From assembly GCA_947492955.1 (NCBI GenBank), contig CANLOV010000007.1, forward strand, positions 186,001 to 250,000: a stretch of 64,000 nt of DNA. The letters run 5' to 3'. Below, one piece after another: positions 27,001 through 29,045 of the stretch. Position 1 is the first letter of the stretch; every line of letters starts with the position of its first letter. Under the pieces are notes generated by a model, which ran no database searches, was not told the DNA's origin, and saw only the letters and a list, made by a program, of their open reading frames with translations. This DNA is from an uncultured Cellulophaga sp. GTDB taxonomy: Bacteria > Bacteroidota > Bacteroidia > Flavobacteriales > Flavobacteriaceae. The translations under genes and the position numbers were made by a program.

Positions 27001-28482
27001 TGATGCACATTCTGCCGTAAAATCTACTAAACCTACAGGGTACTTATAATTAGGGTCATCATTTCCTATTTCTTCTTCTGTTACTACTCGTACATTGGTT
27101 AACACTGCGCAATCTGATGATGTAATCTCTACGGTAACATAACTCCCAGATCCAGATGCATCTGGTAAGGATGTTACATTATTTTGTTCCGAATCTGGAA
27201 TTCCGTCTCCATTACCATCGCCATTATTAGGCCCTGCATCTTCTATTGCCGCTGCTACTCCATCGTTATCATCTGCACTATTTATTGTAATTGTTGCGCT
27301 TGCTGTTGCTAATTCTGTACTATTACAATCTACAGGTGCTGTATCATTTATTGCGGTATAGGTTATGGTATGTATGCCAGAATCTGCAAAATTAATTGCT
27401 CCTGTACTATTACCCGACCCATTAGTTGGACTAACACCTGTTACTGGTTCTACTTGCCATGACAAAACACCTGGCGATCCTCCTGTAACTGCAAAAGAAG
27501 TATCTTCTCCCTTATTAATAGTTACATTAGATAAACCAGCTATTGCAGTAGGTGTTGTACAATCTGTTATTGATGCAACTGGTGCTTCTGCTAAAGGACA
27601 ACCTGCTCCATCATTTTCTGTTGTAAGTTCTGTATCTATAATCCAAGTAGCTACAGGGTTACCTGATCCTTCAAAATCTGTAATTTGCCAAAGTGCTGCT
27701 CTTCTTGTTGGATTTGCTCTGCCATTATTTGCAAAAAATAAATTTCCATTTAAATCTGTCCATCCAGCACCAAAAGCTTGTCCCGTTATATTCGATGGGT
27801 TAACTCCTGCACTAGCTGTTCCATATGCAAATCCTGTAATAGGTTTTGTTGTTACTGTTTTTGCAGCTACATTCCAAATAATTAAACTTAGTGTATTTCC
27901 ACTAAGTGCATAAATATAATCTCCTGTTGTTGTTACATCGCCACCATCAATGTAAACTATATCAGTTATATTTTCTGCCGAAAGGTCTGGTCCAGAAAAT
28001 TCTATTCTGGTAACCGTATACGGTGCTTTTAAAGAAACTGTTTTTAAATTTCTATTAGAACCACCTCCACCAGATATCCATAATTGGTCATTTTCATCTA
28101 CATCACCTGCTACAGAATTTTCTCCTACATTAGCTACTGTAGTTACTGTACCATCAGCAGCGATTCTGTAAAGATTTCCTGAACTTGTACCTGCACCTCC
28201 TGGTGCTGCACCTAGACAATAAATGTAGTTATCACTTCTGTTATACCCAGCCGCATTAACGGACTCTGAAAAAGAAGCCTCATCATCATAAACCCCATTA
28301 GTTACATTTAGTAATTTTAAATCGGAGGATATTGTTTGATAAAACGCGGGTTCACACGTATATTGCGAATAAACTTGCAAACTAGTTATAAGCAATAGTA
28401 TGACCGTAAATAAATAGGCGTGTTTTTGTTTCTTAAACAGGACAATGTCCTTGCTTTTAAGGAAGGGTAATTTTTTTTCCAT
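1..28482 (-). CDS. Giant modular surface protein with TSP3-type Ca-binding repeats (C-terminus beyond window)
   Basis: Seen: from an ATG at 28482 the minus frame stays open to base 1, 9,494 codons with no stop in the window. I translated long stretches from all parts of it, always in the same frame and without an in-frame stop. Residues 1-40 form a signal peptide with a basic stretch, hydrophobic core AYLFTVILLLITSLQV and YSQ end. Domains then follow: a beta-propeller-like region (~45-295), Ig-like (~300-400), an anchor-like domain (~430-555), alternating beta-sandwich modules and DxDxDG hinges (~575-5840) including an RCC1-like domain (~3430-3800), and a ~292-residue tandem array (~5841 to the edge). 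Known: thrombospondin type 3 repeats bind calcium; SprB-like gliding adhesins are giant T9SS cargo. Inferred: a cell-surface adhesin secreted by T9SS with an unseen C-terminal sorting domain. It is longer than F. johnsoniae SprB (about 6,500 residues). The ORF-track entries in this interval are shadows. Confidence 0.92.
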   Translation of the reverse strand, partial: MEKKLPFLKSKDIVLFKKQKHAYLFTVILLLITSLQVYSQYTCEPAFYQTISSDLKLLNVTNGVYDDEASFSESVNAAGYNRSDNYIYCLGAAPGGAGTSSGNLYRIAADGTVTTVANVGENSVAGDVDENDQLWISGGGGSNRNLKTVSLKAPYTVTRIEFSGPDLSAENITDIVYIDGGDVTTTGDYIYALSGNTLSLIIWNVAAKTVTTKPITGFAYGTASAGVNPSNITGQAFGAGWTDLNGNLFFANNGRANPTRRAALWQITDFEGSGNPVATWIIDTELTTENDGAGCPLAEAPVASITDCTTPTAIAGLSNVTINKGEDTSFAVTGGSPGVLSWQVEPVTGVSPTNGSGNSTGAINFADSGIHTITYTAINDTAPVDCNSTELATASATITINSADDNDGVAAAIEDAGPNNGDGNGDGIPDSEQNNVTSLPDASGSGSYVTVEITSSDCAVLTNVRVVTEEEIGNDDPNYKYPVGLVDFTAECASAGETANITFYWHGLSSIKSYRKYGNSAPGLSDFTYKSLPYSLGSKMVGSRLVRSSSYSVTDNLPGDDSDVATQILDPAGPAEAADFDADGDSVINSADLDNDNDGILDIIEYDCALANAQTHTAIWDPNLIDGTDPSSYNGNTGTLKTDRYQPNIVDNTVYETTVAAASFGVGITDESDPTNTANFVDGHGYYFLSGVDQADVAGAKTDGDYVEFQFTSLPDKATLARFMGMHDVTTNINGNYGPRGTNISTDAIRPIYADFSFQIEISADDFTTSRVLVSSRATIRTTDGSAFSNLSPGPFDTGHDEFHNFGANGYLLESETTYKIRLYLFASEDVTTGNRFVTFDNFQFYTSTCDSFDTDNDNIPDAFDLDSDNDGCADFIEGAGSYTLAAHGQTASTNLSDGNANMVTTNLGTTSDTVNEATLGVPIVAPSSTAIPQSAGASQNSGDATACDVDSDDDDVPDSTDIDDDNDGVLDEDECPQGANANFSQFTGILNAPGTSTTGIIMQDGKLINFTITHPAKINPFDNQYSADTRALEGLFSDPSIYSPPNPIGIFEHPKFGTTGTYTIVFDQPITNPRMNIWSLGDGGFFSGGAAPLQPTFTFDTNITVISSRTLNTTGTDGTTNSLYLTAANAVRSNDDSDSIGGNGTIEIPGTFTTISFTVDVFEQYWNMNFSVFDVIACDFDGDGIPARLDLDSDGDGCPDAVEAGVSPTTGIGSGDVINGDGTTNTTTATANAQFSFTEPGGDGLLNSVDGTTIDGNTEYTNTYAPLAINSTLNACPDNDNDGLNDLTDIDDDNDGILDVEESPNCFYTEAEATGNDLVKITSVLTSPDDDQTDGDIQLLSDGNTTTATFNFNAGQAIEFAELFKIEFPTAVDLTSVTINNNTTFGAATTAKLQVSNDGYNWVDASTINSIATNANKVFTNTQTGNSNVFYRIVGVSDGNNLESVTTTTIREITWVTSGNYKASANPKPTCTDDDDLDAIPNHLDLDSDGDGCPDTVEAGISLSNADLASASVTNGNGVDATANTTTTIANAQLDTSGTDTTPEDGLNDSVDADGDGVPDYTSTYTNYALNAAVDACLDSDLDGIVDVVDIDDDNDGVLDSVENARNCVSLLDGVVDGSLEGALNVSWSESTNTFSLNSTVGATGWNTAAGSPDTWQGSFSLSGAGFWSGALNGVPATPDGQVFMAIYNGFTDEATSTEIPESAGVEVGDVIRIEFIQVFGGTNGITPLNAQARFRWTIDGVPYLANLLTYNGNNPKTWESDFIEFTATTTSPDIVLDIVPSSTNDGNYLAIDGIDVQNITKQSCSFPEADDDRDGIPNRLDLDSDGDGCPDAVEARLPLGNADLVSASVINGNGVDATANTTTTIANAQLDINGTDSSPEDGLNDSVDTNGDGLPDYTSTYLQIALSNSLNGCADFDNDGVPDVADIDDDNDGVVDAEESPTCFFTEAEAATISLMTSDFAPQLTESLDLLFDGSTTATFNFINAQTVNVGDNWFTLNLTAPIELETLVVSNRFATTGTSDLWGSNDNSNFVQLTSSANTQSNATPTTNITFVVDQNADAYKYYQIRATTAATTSNTLAIAEITVIIKSGAYVASKNFKTTCAEDLDDDGLFNHLDLDSDGDGCPDAVEAGIALNNGDLRAANVENGSGGSVTSTVSTANAQLDTSGTDSSPEDGLNDSVDANGDGRPDYTSSYSTYALDDTIDACSDFDNDGVPDLADIDDDNDGILDATELNCGIGYSTITNRINTANAQSASGQFIKGNSIADYTINFTDVNASFSATNNVLAGNGIHYILNDTDADGDFSEEISITADANSTLNTVLYGPEAPINPAAVANKDNDQQTMVLTWNPGVPATIIDPDNQLDVADGTSLTSGSTIVQTIDLLNTVATWRIEFHVNMLSSFNLTVTHDHNTASTIAFESYGFNVSLCEKLNTDSTNDAFLNHLDADSDNDGCSDAFEAGATTDKTANFVFTNTLLNGEDANGNGLADSVEDLPANPGQINYSSTDYLAYSAALVACTDNDTDGVPDFADIDDDNDGILDITELACGVAIASDTNIVTTVGSQQVQGAFTRENAVVNYDLTFQNLAAALVATKISTNTSGMHYTIDDINLGSYEMTMTFTPQADAVLNTVEWGPDLVGNTHAENDNDEQYITLNWSPTISATIIDPDNQLDVGATDLVDGLVITSGTTIEQVAEFENIAPPTWKIVFNTNLLAVPFTINTSHIANPVGNLADEGFSFVANVCNLENTDSANDALPNHLDTDSDNDGCSDAKEANATTDDTTNFAFTNTLLNGEDVNGNGLADEVEQGTTGTTNYTPNYYAVADATINACADNDNDGISDIVDIDDDNDGILDVIELGCDFRTIATNDAPVTAIGSQEVSGTFTDGDASATYTIDLSDASLALTTADQFDGNGVSYLWNDASPSFTSTITITPAAGTFVNTIHWGPDVLQVNDANYDNNSQEITITWSPAIPAVVHDPANQLNVADGSSLNSGDTIIQLADELDGTGDWYIEFPLNINLAAFTLTTIHTDTANFGQDGYSLRTELCVDANIDGDNIAPHLDPDTDGDGCSDAFEAGATTDKTTDFEFTNTATNGEDTNGNGLADIVEEGTTGTVNYDATYAYATSDLIKLCEDLDNDGIDDYADIDDDNDGILDIVESPNCFYTEAEASTIVNISSQFSSPDDFSVLGDGATIATFNFNASQTFYPQDNIFTVEFEGLVELTSLTLSHNPTATTTARAQLYGSVDGIIYKPLSNTDVNIQTATNIAFPVEQNAAAYKFYQIQNTVTGVSAAGNTIGEITYVLATGYNPLANPKLTCLDNIDGDSFPNHLDPDSDGDGCSDAFEVGATTDKTTTDFAFITSQGLGNGDENGNGLADEIENSTAPGTITYTATNFYALDDTLNVCLDTDDDGVPDVVDIDDDNDGIPDTDECFALALQVTDFGFAEDLLQATFHGVLARTETGYTANGAFYGPTATQQLVPIDITPENGFSYTGALLLATTGGFTGAAHQQTFLLTSTGLFVYGNEGVVINNSITSSTTTEQITMPSGVTVRDVKSMTASTGGLLLLTVDGNIWAYGLNFTIYGDGSTVADTNWHQVQIPESVKRVRMWNGNAFAVSNIGNFYSWGSNAYDGVNQDVQALVPIQVTNPLPPAVTPVQLTISGNGTVPSYFVLGSDRKIYALGNNGAGLLGIGSTTEQITWQNVEASAGVDLENVVFISAMDNDNIYGSASAILEDGTLLSWGNNNTSMIGVTPIGNRPTAPSGSSGKVFNYVENGGHITPSTADGLYCNVGHNAGGGFGDGTIANRATYDCSRIVVNFASLNPLTSCNIDGDLLPDHLDPDSDNDGCPDALEAGHGIVITNTSNVGDNGLVDSLEEGGADSGVLNYEPSLFFIDDLTLNACTDSDTDGIPDIADIDSDNDGILDIDEHECGVVTPTVDIVSTAAKISTGNFASAQGIVDFTLAYNNLTTNLITGDFTTTGNGLHYNVSDDASNGTYSANIRILAGEAEVPLGNVEWGPNLVGSTSTKNQNAAQNITLDWSPSLFTATVVDPNGELNLADGTIISSGQTLVQTNSFTSATPPTWKIVFDTRLIKVDFELTTTHTATTGDLRNEGYSVKVSLCESINSDAASGDTDPNYLDLDSDGDGCSDAAEAGVAAALGDANDQFEFTISQGSGNGDTNGNGLADEAENPTLAGTVNYVLDYAPVIDGIDNGNCAPQDDLDNVSETIEDGAPSGGDGNGDGVLDSSQPSVASIPGITGSYVTLEVTGACNQITRMEMVQEADLASLDDFYEYPFGLVDFTLQCGAPGQVAEIKFYWYGVTSLDQLDAYRKFGADTPGSVNKSYRKFTTVEAIETISYDDDDDINTPDITTDVLTVTYTLTDDLFGDDSDVDAEIIDPTGPAIATDSDNDGVNDLADLDDDNDGILDEDEYPTGLLVPSEDDDNDGVPNYADDDPNDPAIGDDNDAVEPAYDSDGDGIANHIDIDADNDGIPDNVEAQPTIGYIAPGTGGVVGTTDVNGQGIPTVYTTAGGFPTDGIATPENSDADTMPDFRDTDSDDDGILDVIESGQTQASSANDIDGDGLLDAYDAVNTVAGDPFDVNDDLDNGAIDTPNIQNPNTAEVDFRDNTKDRDNDGIDDLTDIDDDNDGIIDSVECPDVDVRIGTDFGGPLTEVSGGSATLTNDTAGNPLTSNISIAAPTPIGSSTGVEILANGANAIRFVDDNGYTLNEGFSTNITLVNPEFLSFSTPDGSVTALNRTDQVTFQAVGVSASFEWIVNSTSEAIITNSGNTITITGAPTSGIQGNAPYVEFNISPSEPVSDVQVIYINLDTTVGDNNPATFGDYNSFIFSMNYCPDTDDDGIPDALDIDSDNDGIPDNVEAQPTVGYIAPTGAVGNNGLYNVYETIDDDTAAGITPQNTDDTLTNSDTIPDYLDTDSDGDGILDTQEAGLSSPMGTVGTNGLYGSYENTDDYTDTNGNVLDPSNDPQNLPNTESPSTAEVDYRELQDTDNDGIDDLTDIDDDNDGIIDSVECPDVDVRIGTDFGGPLTEVSGGSATLTNDTAGNPLTSNISIAAPTPIGSSTGVEILANGANAIRFVDDNGYTLNEGFSTNITLVNPEFLSFSTPDGSVTALNRTDQVTFQAVGVSASFEWIVNSTSEAIITNSGNTITITGAPTSGIQGNAPYVEFNISPSEPVSDVLVTYINLDTTVGDNNPATFGDYNSFIFSMNYCPDTDDDGIPNHLDIDSDNDGIPDNVEAQPTVGYIAPTGAVGNNGLYNVYETIDDNTAAGITPQNTDDTLTNSDTIPDYLDTDSDGDGILDTQEAQLALAPTDTDIDGDGLLDAYDDVNTTVGDPFDVNDDLDTGSDSLPNNQESSTAEVDYREPPVPVDTDGDGIPDAVDLDDDNDGILDVTESACAPNGASPLPLMLLYDNLSADLSATTAETDFIATGTAYAQVFGSGLSYTEDANNAGGGYIDLQGVNQADLATAKADNDYLEIAFTTGANPYSISQLFFFAEPVSVPALDFRSGYQYQVEISGDNFVNSVVLFDEATVNASSFRRPATTNLQLLPNKFYKIRFYLYNNPVANAGSITIDNIAFRSLLCSASDFDGDGIPNSVDLDSDNDGIYDVVESGTPITDINNDGRIDGPVGLNGVPDEVDSDNDAFSTTAIQPLDTDDPTNELSPDYLDIDADNDGIVDIIEAQPSTGYIPPSGVDTDGDGIDNAYDPFDDTNIAAPVATTSVAIVPVNTDAATGDVTPDYLDLDSDADGESDTIEAYDTDDNGVADTIPAGMDDDGDGLDDNFDAIDVAVTPLTNPTNNGQTALGSFPNTDDTSNVEPNWRELLDADEDGIPDLVDLDDDNDGIPDTSEVPLGVAAPGADDDNDGIPNYADTDGNNDGTPDIADGNNDGIPDVYDTDGDGVPNHFDLDGDNDGIYDVVETGNGALDPDGDGEVDGAVGANGLPDAAESGTEGGAPTTVIPSNDTDALPDFLDIDADNDGIPDNVEGQTTADYVAPIGNDSDGDGIDDAYDTDFLATNAGITPVDTSDVDVTGIPDYLDDDSDDDGVSDMIEAGQLLGTNLAPTGIDTDGDGLDDAFDDNNTPIGTTFDVNDNLDTGANATDNEDEPLTAEVDFREVMDADNDGVPDVVDLDDDNDGILDTLEVPTGTTAPGADDDNDGIPNYADTDSNNDGTPDIADINNDGIPDIYDFDDDGIPNHFDLDSDNDGILDHTEFDQIDGDGDGVVDLMLDSDNDGIPDSVDVDQTGGTDTDGDGIDNIADIDQTPGADTDGDGIINALDPDANGNGYEDIIESNGITFSNLPNSDSIGNPDFLDIDADGDGIPDNIEGQPTLGYVPPVGNDSDGDGIDDAYDSDIPGNTGIDPVDTDMDGDFLPDYVDTDAENDGVPDIFENGDTDNVPSGVDTDGDGLDDAFDDNDDSLIPGSTVNDGINPPTDVELGDVDGDYLTGGDLDYRDLIDNDEDGIADFTDIDDDNDGIPDTDEYPLGTPNPSGDADNDGIPNYADVDPDGDGGATTPDLADGNNDGIPDIYDTDGDGVPNHFDLDADNDGIYDVVETENGALDPDGNGVVDGAVGLNGLPDDAESGTDGGAITAEVLNSDTDALPNFLDIDADNDGIPDNIEGQTTADYVAPIGNDSDGDGIDDAYDTDIVGNTGIAPVDTSDTDLTSEPDYIDIDSDDDGISDMLEAGQLLGTNLVPTGVDTDGDGLDDAFDDNNTAAGTLFDVNDNLDTGAAGTDNDDDTATVEVDFREIQDNDMDGIPDLVDDDDDNDGILDLTDSPLGTPPSEDDDMDGIPNYMDTDIDNDGNPDLADGNNDGIPDVYDTDGDGVPNHFDLDADNDGIYDVVETGNAALDPDGDGVVDGAVGANGLPNAAESGTDGGIQTAVISNTDLDAFDDFLDIDADNDGIPDNIEGQTTADYIAPIGNDSDGDGIDDAYDADFLATNAGITPVDTSDADATGIPDYLDDDSDDDGVLDMFESGQLLGTNLTPTGVDTDGDGLDDAFDVNNTPIGTPFDVNDNLDTGAAGTDNDDNSATTEVDFREIMDADMDGIPDLVDEDDDNDGILDTDEAQGLSPSDDDDMDGIPNYMDTDSDNDGNPDVADGNNDGIPDVYDTDGDGVPNHFDLDADNDGIYDIVETGNTALDPDGNGLVDGAVGLNGIPDDAEGGTDGNALITVITTSDGDTLPDFLDIDADNDGIPDNVEGQTTADYVAPIGNDSDGDGIDDAYDADFLATNAGITPVDTSDADATGTPDYLDNDSDDDGISDMLESGQLLGTNLVPTGVDTDGDGLDDAFDDNNTPIGTAFDVNDNLDTGAEDTDNDDNSATPEVDFREIMDADNDGISDLVDLDDDNDGIPDTEEVAAGTPSPSGDDDNDGIPNYMDTDTDNDGIADLPDGNNDGIPDVYDTDGDGVPNHLDLDADNDGIYDVVETGNSALDTDGDGAIEGAVGLNGLPDAAESGTEGGAPTTVIPSSDTDTLPDFLDIDADNDGIPDNVEGQTTADYIAPIGNDSDGDGIDDAYDTDFLATNAGITPVDTSDADATGTPDYLDDDSDDDGISDMLEAGQLLGTNLVPTGVDTDGDGLDDAFDDNNTALGTPFDVNDNLDTGAAGTDNNDAPLSAEVDFREIMDADEDGITDLVDLDDDNDGIPDTEEVPAGTPTPSEDDDNDGIPNYMDTDSDNDGIADLPDGNNDGIPDVYDTDGDGVPNHLDLDGDNDGIYDIVETGNGALDTDGDGEVDGLVVGANGLPDAAESGTDGGVLTTVISSSDGDTLPDFLDIDADNDGIPDNVEGQTTADYIAPIGNDSDGDGIDDAYDADFLATNAGITPVDTSDADATGTPDYLDNDSDDDGVTDVLEAGQDLINGKPLTEDVDNDGLLDIFDANITPIGTAFDVNDNLDTGAEGTNNDDNSATPEVDFREIMDADNDGISDLVDLDDDNDGIPDTEEVPAGTSAPSGDDDMDGIPNYMDKDTNNDGIADLPDGNNDGIPDVYDTDGDGVPNHLDLDGDNDGIYDVVETGNSALDTDGDGAIEGAVGLNGLPDAAESGTEGGAPTTVIPSSDTDTLPDFLDIDADNDGIPDNVEGQTTADYIAPIGNDSDGDGIDDAYDADFLATNAGITPVDTSDADATGIPDYLDNDSDDDGVTDVLEAGQDLINGKPLTEDVDNDGLLDIFDANITPIGTAFDVNDNLDTGAAGTNNDDNSATPEVDFREIMDADMDGIPDVVDLDDDNDGIPDTEEVPAGTPTPSGDDDNDGIPNYMDKDTNNDGIADLPDGNNDGIPDVYDTDGDGVPNHLDLDGDNDGIYDVVETGNSALDIDGDGVIEGAVGANGLPDAAESGTEGGAPTTMIPNSDTDTLSDFLDIDSDNDGIPDNVEGQTTADYVAPIGNDSDGDGIDDAYDADFLATNAGITPVDTSDADATGIPDYLDNDSDDDGVTDVLEAGQDLINGKPLTEDVDNDGLLDIFDANITPIGTAFDVNDNLNSGAEDTDNDDNSATPEVDFREVMDADMDGITDLVDLDDDNDGIPDTEEVPAGTPIPSVDDDNDGIPNYMETDSDNDGIADLPDGNNDGIPDVYDTDGDGVPNHLDLDGDNDGIYDVVETGNSALDPDNDGIIGTTQPDGTTDAPVGTNGLPDTAESGIDGGAPTTVIPSSDGDTLPDFLDIDADNDGIPDNVEGQTTADYVAPIGNDSDGDGIDDAYDADFLATNTGITPVDTSDADATGTPDYLDNDSDDDGISDMLESGQLLGTNLVPTGIDTDGDGLDDAFDDNNTPIGTAFDVNDNLNTGAEGTNNDDNSATTEVDFREIMDADMDGIPDVVDLDDDNDGIPDIEEVPAGTPTPSGDDDMDGIPNYMDTDSDNDGTPDVADGNNDGIPDVYDTDGDGVPNHLDLDGDNDGIYDVVETGNGALDPDGDGEVDGAVGANGLPDAAESGTEGGAPTTVIPSSDTDTLPDFLDIDADNDGIPDNVEGQTTADYIAPIGNDSDGDGIDDAYDADFLATNAGITPVDTSDADGTGTPDYLDNDSDDDGVTDVLEAGQDLINGKPLTEDVDNDGLLDIFDANITPIGTAFDVNDNLDTGAEDTDNDDNSSTPEVDFREIMDADNDGISDLVDLDDDNDGIPDTEEVPAGTPTPSGDDDNDGIPNYMDTDSDNDGTPDVADGNNDGIPDVYDTDGDGVPNHLDLDGDNDGIYDVVETGNGALDPDGDGEVDGAVGANGLPDAAESGTEGGAPTTMIPSSDTDTLPDFLDIDADNDGIPDNVEGQTTADYIAPIGNDSDGDGIDDAYDADFLATNAGITPVDTSDADGTGTPDYLDNDSDDDGVTDVLEAGQDLINGKPLTEDVDNDGLLDIFDANITPIGTAFDVNDNLDTGAAGTNNDDNSATTEVDFREIMDADMDGISDLVDLDDDNDGIPDTEEVPAGTPTPSGDDDNDGIPNYMDTDTDNDGIADLPDGNNDGIPDVYDTDSDGVPNHLDLDGDND
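265..10962 (-). repeat. Tandem array of ~292-residue (876-bp) DxDxDG repeat units
   Basis: Twelve complete in-frame units can be placed by the FREIMDAD-type boundary at about 265, 1141, 2017, 2923, 3799, 4675, 5554, 6433, 7306, 8182, 9067, 10084 and 10963. Part of a thirteenth occupies 1-264. Spacings are 876 bp or small multiples of three away from it (873, 879, 906), except the diverged ~1,017-bp unit at 9067. Neighbouring copies, such as 455-900 and 1331-1776, are almost identical at nucleotide level. Each unit carries many NDGIPD/DTDSDG motifs. In the copy at 265-1140 I count roughly 70 Asp, one Arg, one Lys and no Cys or Trp. This fits a rigid Ca2+-loaded stalk. The array continues past the window edge. 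Confidence 0.93.
11690..12250 (-). other. Beta-sandwich-like domain next to the C-terminal repeat array
   Basis: Reading the giant frame gives a non-repetitive stretch of about 185 residues with alternating hydrophobic and polar segments (PNKFYKIRFYLYN, TIDNIAFRS) between two DxDxDG hinges. It is the last globular-looking module before the repeat stalk. The fold is inferred from composition and context only, and a carbohydrate-binding or structural role is possible. Confidence 0.5.
12521..13465 (-). repeat. Internal duplication in giant gene, copy A
   Basis: This ~945-bp segment recurs 1,128 bp downstream on the plus axis with only scattered substitutions. It encodes TSP3 hinges flanking a beta-sandwich module with an NYCPDTDDDGIPD end. 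The identical plus-strand shadow ORFs at 12989 and 14117 show how alike the copies are. Confidence 0.9.
13649..14593 (-). repeat. Internal duplication in giant gene, copy B
   Basis: Second copy of the 12521-13465 segment, offset by exactly 1,128 bp (376 codons), so the frame is kept. The 183 bp between the copies is not duplicated. Differences are few, such as single-base changes near 13951 and 14020. Confidence 0.9.
15300..15770 (-). other. Anchor-like domain (choice-of-anchor U-type), second copy
   Basis: The giant frame reads a segment with GLVDFTLQCGAPGQVAEI and KFYWYGVTS followed by YRKFG. The segment near 26.85-27.2 kb reads similarly (GLVDFTAECASAGETANI, TFYWHGLSS, YRKYG). The pattern resembles the choice-of-anchor U domain found before sorting signals in many secreted bacterial proteins. 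The assignment is from memory of the motif, so it is tentative. Confidence 0.45.
15840..26700 (-). other. Alternating beta-module / DxDxDG-hinge region of the giant protein
   Basis: At least seven cycles of the same plan can be read. A hinge such as DIDDDNDGILDVEE leads into a module of about 150-250 residues that starts at a Cys. A second hinge of the type DLDSDGDGCPDAVEAG follows, then a linker ending near a Cys before the next hinge. Two module classes recur: one beginning CFYTEAEA, discoidin-like in look, near 24.5, 22.6 and 19.0 kb; and one beginning with a CG or CDF segment near 21.8, 20.8, 19.9 and 16.7 kb. The Cys positions at module borders suggest disulfides. Module functions are not known from the sequence. 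Confidence 0.75.
17010..18190 (-). other. RCC1-like beta-propeller domain embedded in the giant protein
   Basis: Within the giant frame, successive segments of about 50-60 residues carry RCC1-style signatures: GLFVYGNEG, NIWAYGLN, NFYSWGSNAYDG, KIYALGNNGAG and TLLSWGNNN. RCC1 repeats form seven-bladed propellers that mediate binding. Extracellular bacterial versions usually occur in secreted or surface proteins. Five blades are easy to recognise by eye. The domain sits between two DxDxDG hinges like the other modules, suggesting insertion as one evolutionary unit. Confidence 0.75.
26830..27200 (-). other. Anchor-like domain (choice-of-anchor U-type), first copy
   Basis: Seen as GLVDFTAECASAGETANI, TFYWHGLSS and YRKYG in the giant frame, matching the motif order of the copy at 15.3-15.8 kb. 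It is followed by a short linker and the first DxDxDG hinge (FDADGDSVINSADLDNDNDG). Its internal position argues against a role as the terminal anchor of this protein. Confidence 0.45.
27600..28350 (-). other. N-terminal beta-propeller-like domain of the giant protein
   Basis: Directly after the signal peptide the frame reads repeated short beta-strand patterns: GNLYRIAADGTVTTVA, DENDQLWISGGGG, DYIYALSG and GWTDLNGNLFFANNG. This resembles the propeller-like N-terminal domains (DUF6923-like) of large secreted Bacteroidota proteins. It is probably an exposed tip or binding domain. The family name is tentative. Confidence 0.5.
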
Positions 28483-28657
28483 GGTGGTGGATATTAATTT
28501 GTGAAAACTGGTTAGAGATTTTATTTTTAAAGCTAATTTTTGAGTTCTTAAACTCCCTAAAAAGCTAATTTTTAAATTGAAAATATCTGGTAAATGATGT
28601 TTCATGAAATGAATTAATCAGCAATTATTTTGTAATATTTTTCTTATTTAATAAAAT

Positions 28658-28690
28658 CAAATGTAAGTTTTTACTTTCTTTTAACATAAA
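28658..28690 (-). promoter_or_regulatory. Candidate promoter of the giant gene
   Basis: The minus strand carries TACATTTG at 28665-28658, an exact match to the Bacteroidota -7 consensus TAnnTTTG. The -33 region is AT-rich with only a weak TTG-like match. The transcript would have a leader of about 170 nt before the ATG at 28482. Confidence 0.35.
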
Positions 28691-28983
28691 TTTTTGTTGT
28701 AAAATCGTACAAAAGTGATGTGAAAATTTATTAACAATAGGCTTAACAACTACCGTTCGTCTATATTTTATTGCGGTTCACCTATTTTTTAGAAGAAAAA
28801 ATGAAAATGAGGTATTTGTAGTATTTTTATGTATGCGAACGTTTTAATAAAACATTCAGACATAAAATTTAGATGCAAAGAAGTAATAAAGTGATAAAAA
28901 AATTGAAGCGTTTATGATTAGCAAAAAGCTCAAATACAAGATTTATAAATGTTATATGAAGTTTAAAATTGAAGATATGATTG

Positions 28984-29020
28984 TAAAAAAATAAAGGTTG
29001 ATGTAAACAAACATCAACCC
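28984..29020 (-). terminator. Rho-independent terminator after dsbD
   Basis: The inverted repeat GGTTGATGT (28996-29004) and ACATCAACC (29011-29019) has a 6-nt loop. On the minus strand it is followed by a T-rich run (TTTATTTTTTT). It lies 26 bp past the dsbD stop and separates dsbD from the giant gene. Confidence 0.9.
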
Positions 29021-29045
29021 TATAAAAAAGTATAATAGAATTTAA

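Larger units (their letters stand above)
28483..29045. other. Intergenic region upstream of the giant gene
   Basis: About 560 bp without a convincing gene. It holds the dsbD terminator at its right end, a candidate promoter at ~28.66 kb, a duplicated AAAGCTAATTTTT motif at about 28530-28575, and long AT-rich stretches. A long 5' untranslated region for the giant gene is likely. No RNA gene was recognised. Confidence 0.6.

Noticed and set aside
25-27913. Many short plus-strand ORFs (e.g. MISLKSTS..., MVFPELVII...) and one minus ORF at 21-224 and 3555-3758
   Set aside because: They are antisense or out-of-frame shadows of the giant repeat gene; their recurrence only mirrors the repeats, and their composition (runs of Ser/Pro or His/Tyr/Leu) is not protein-like.
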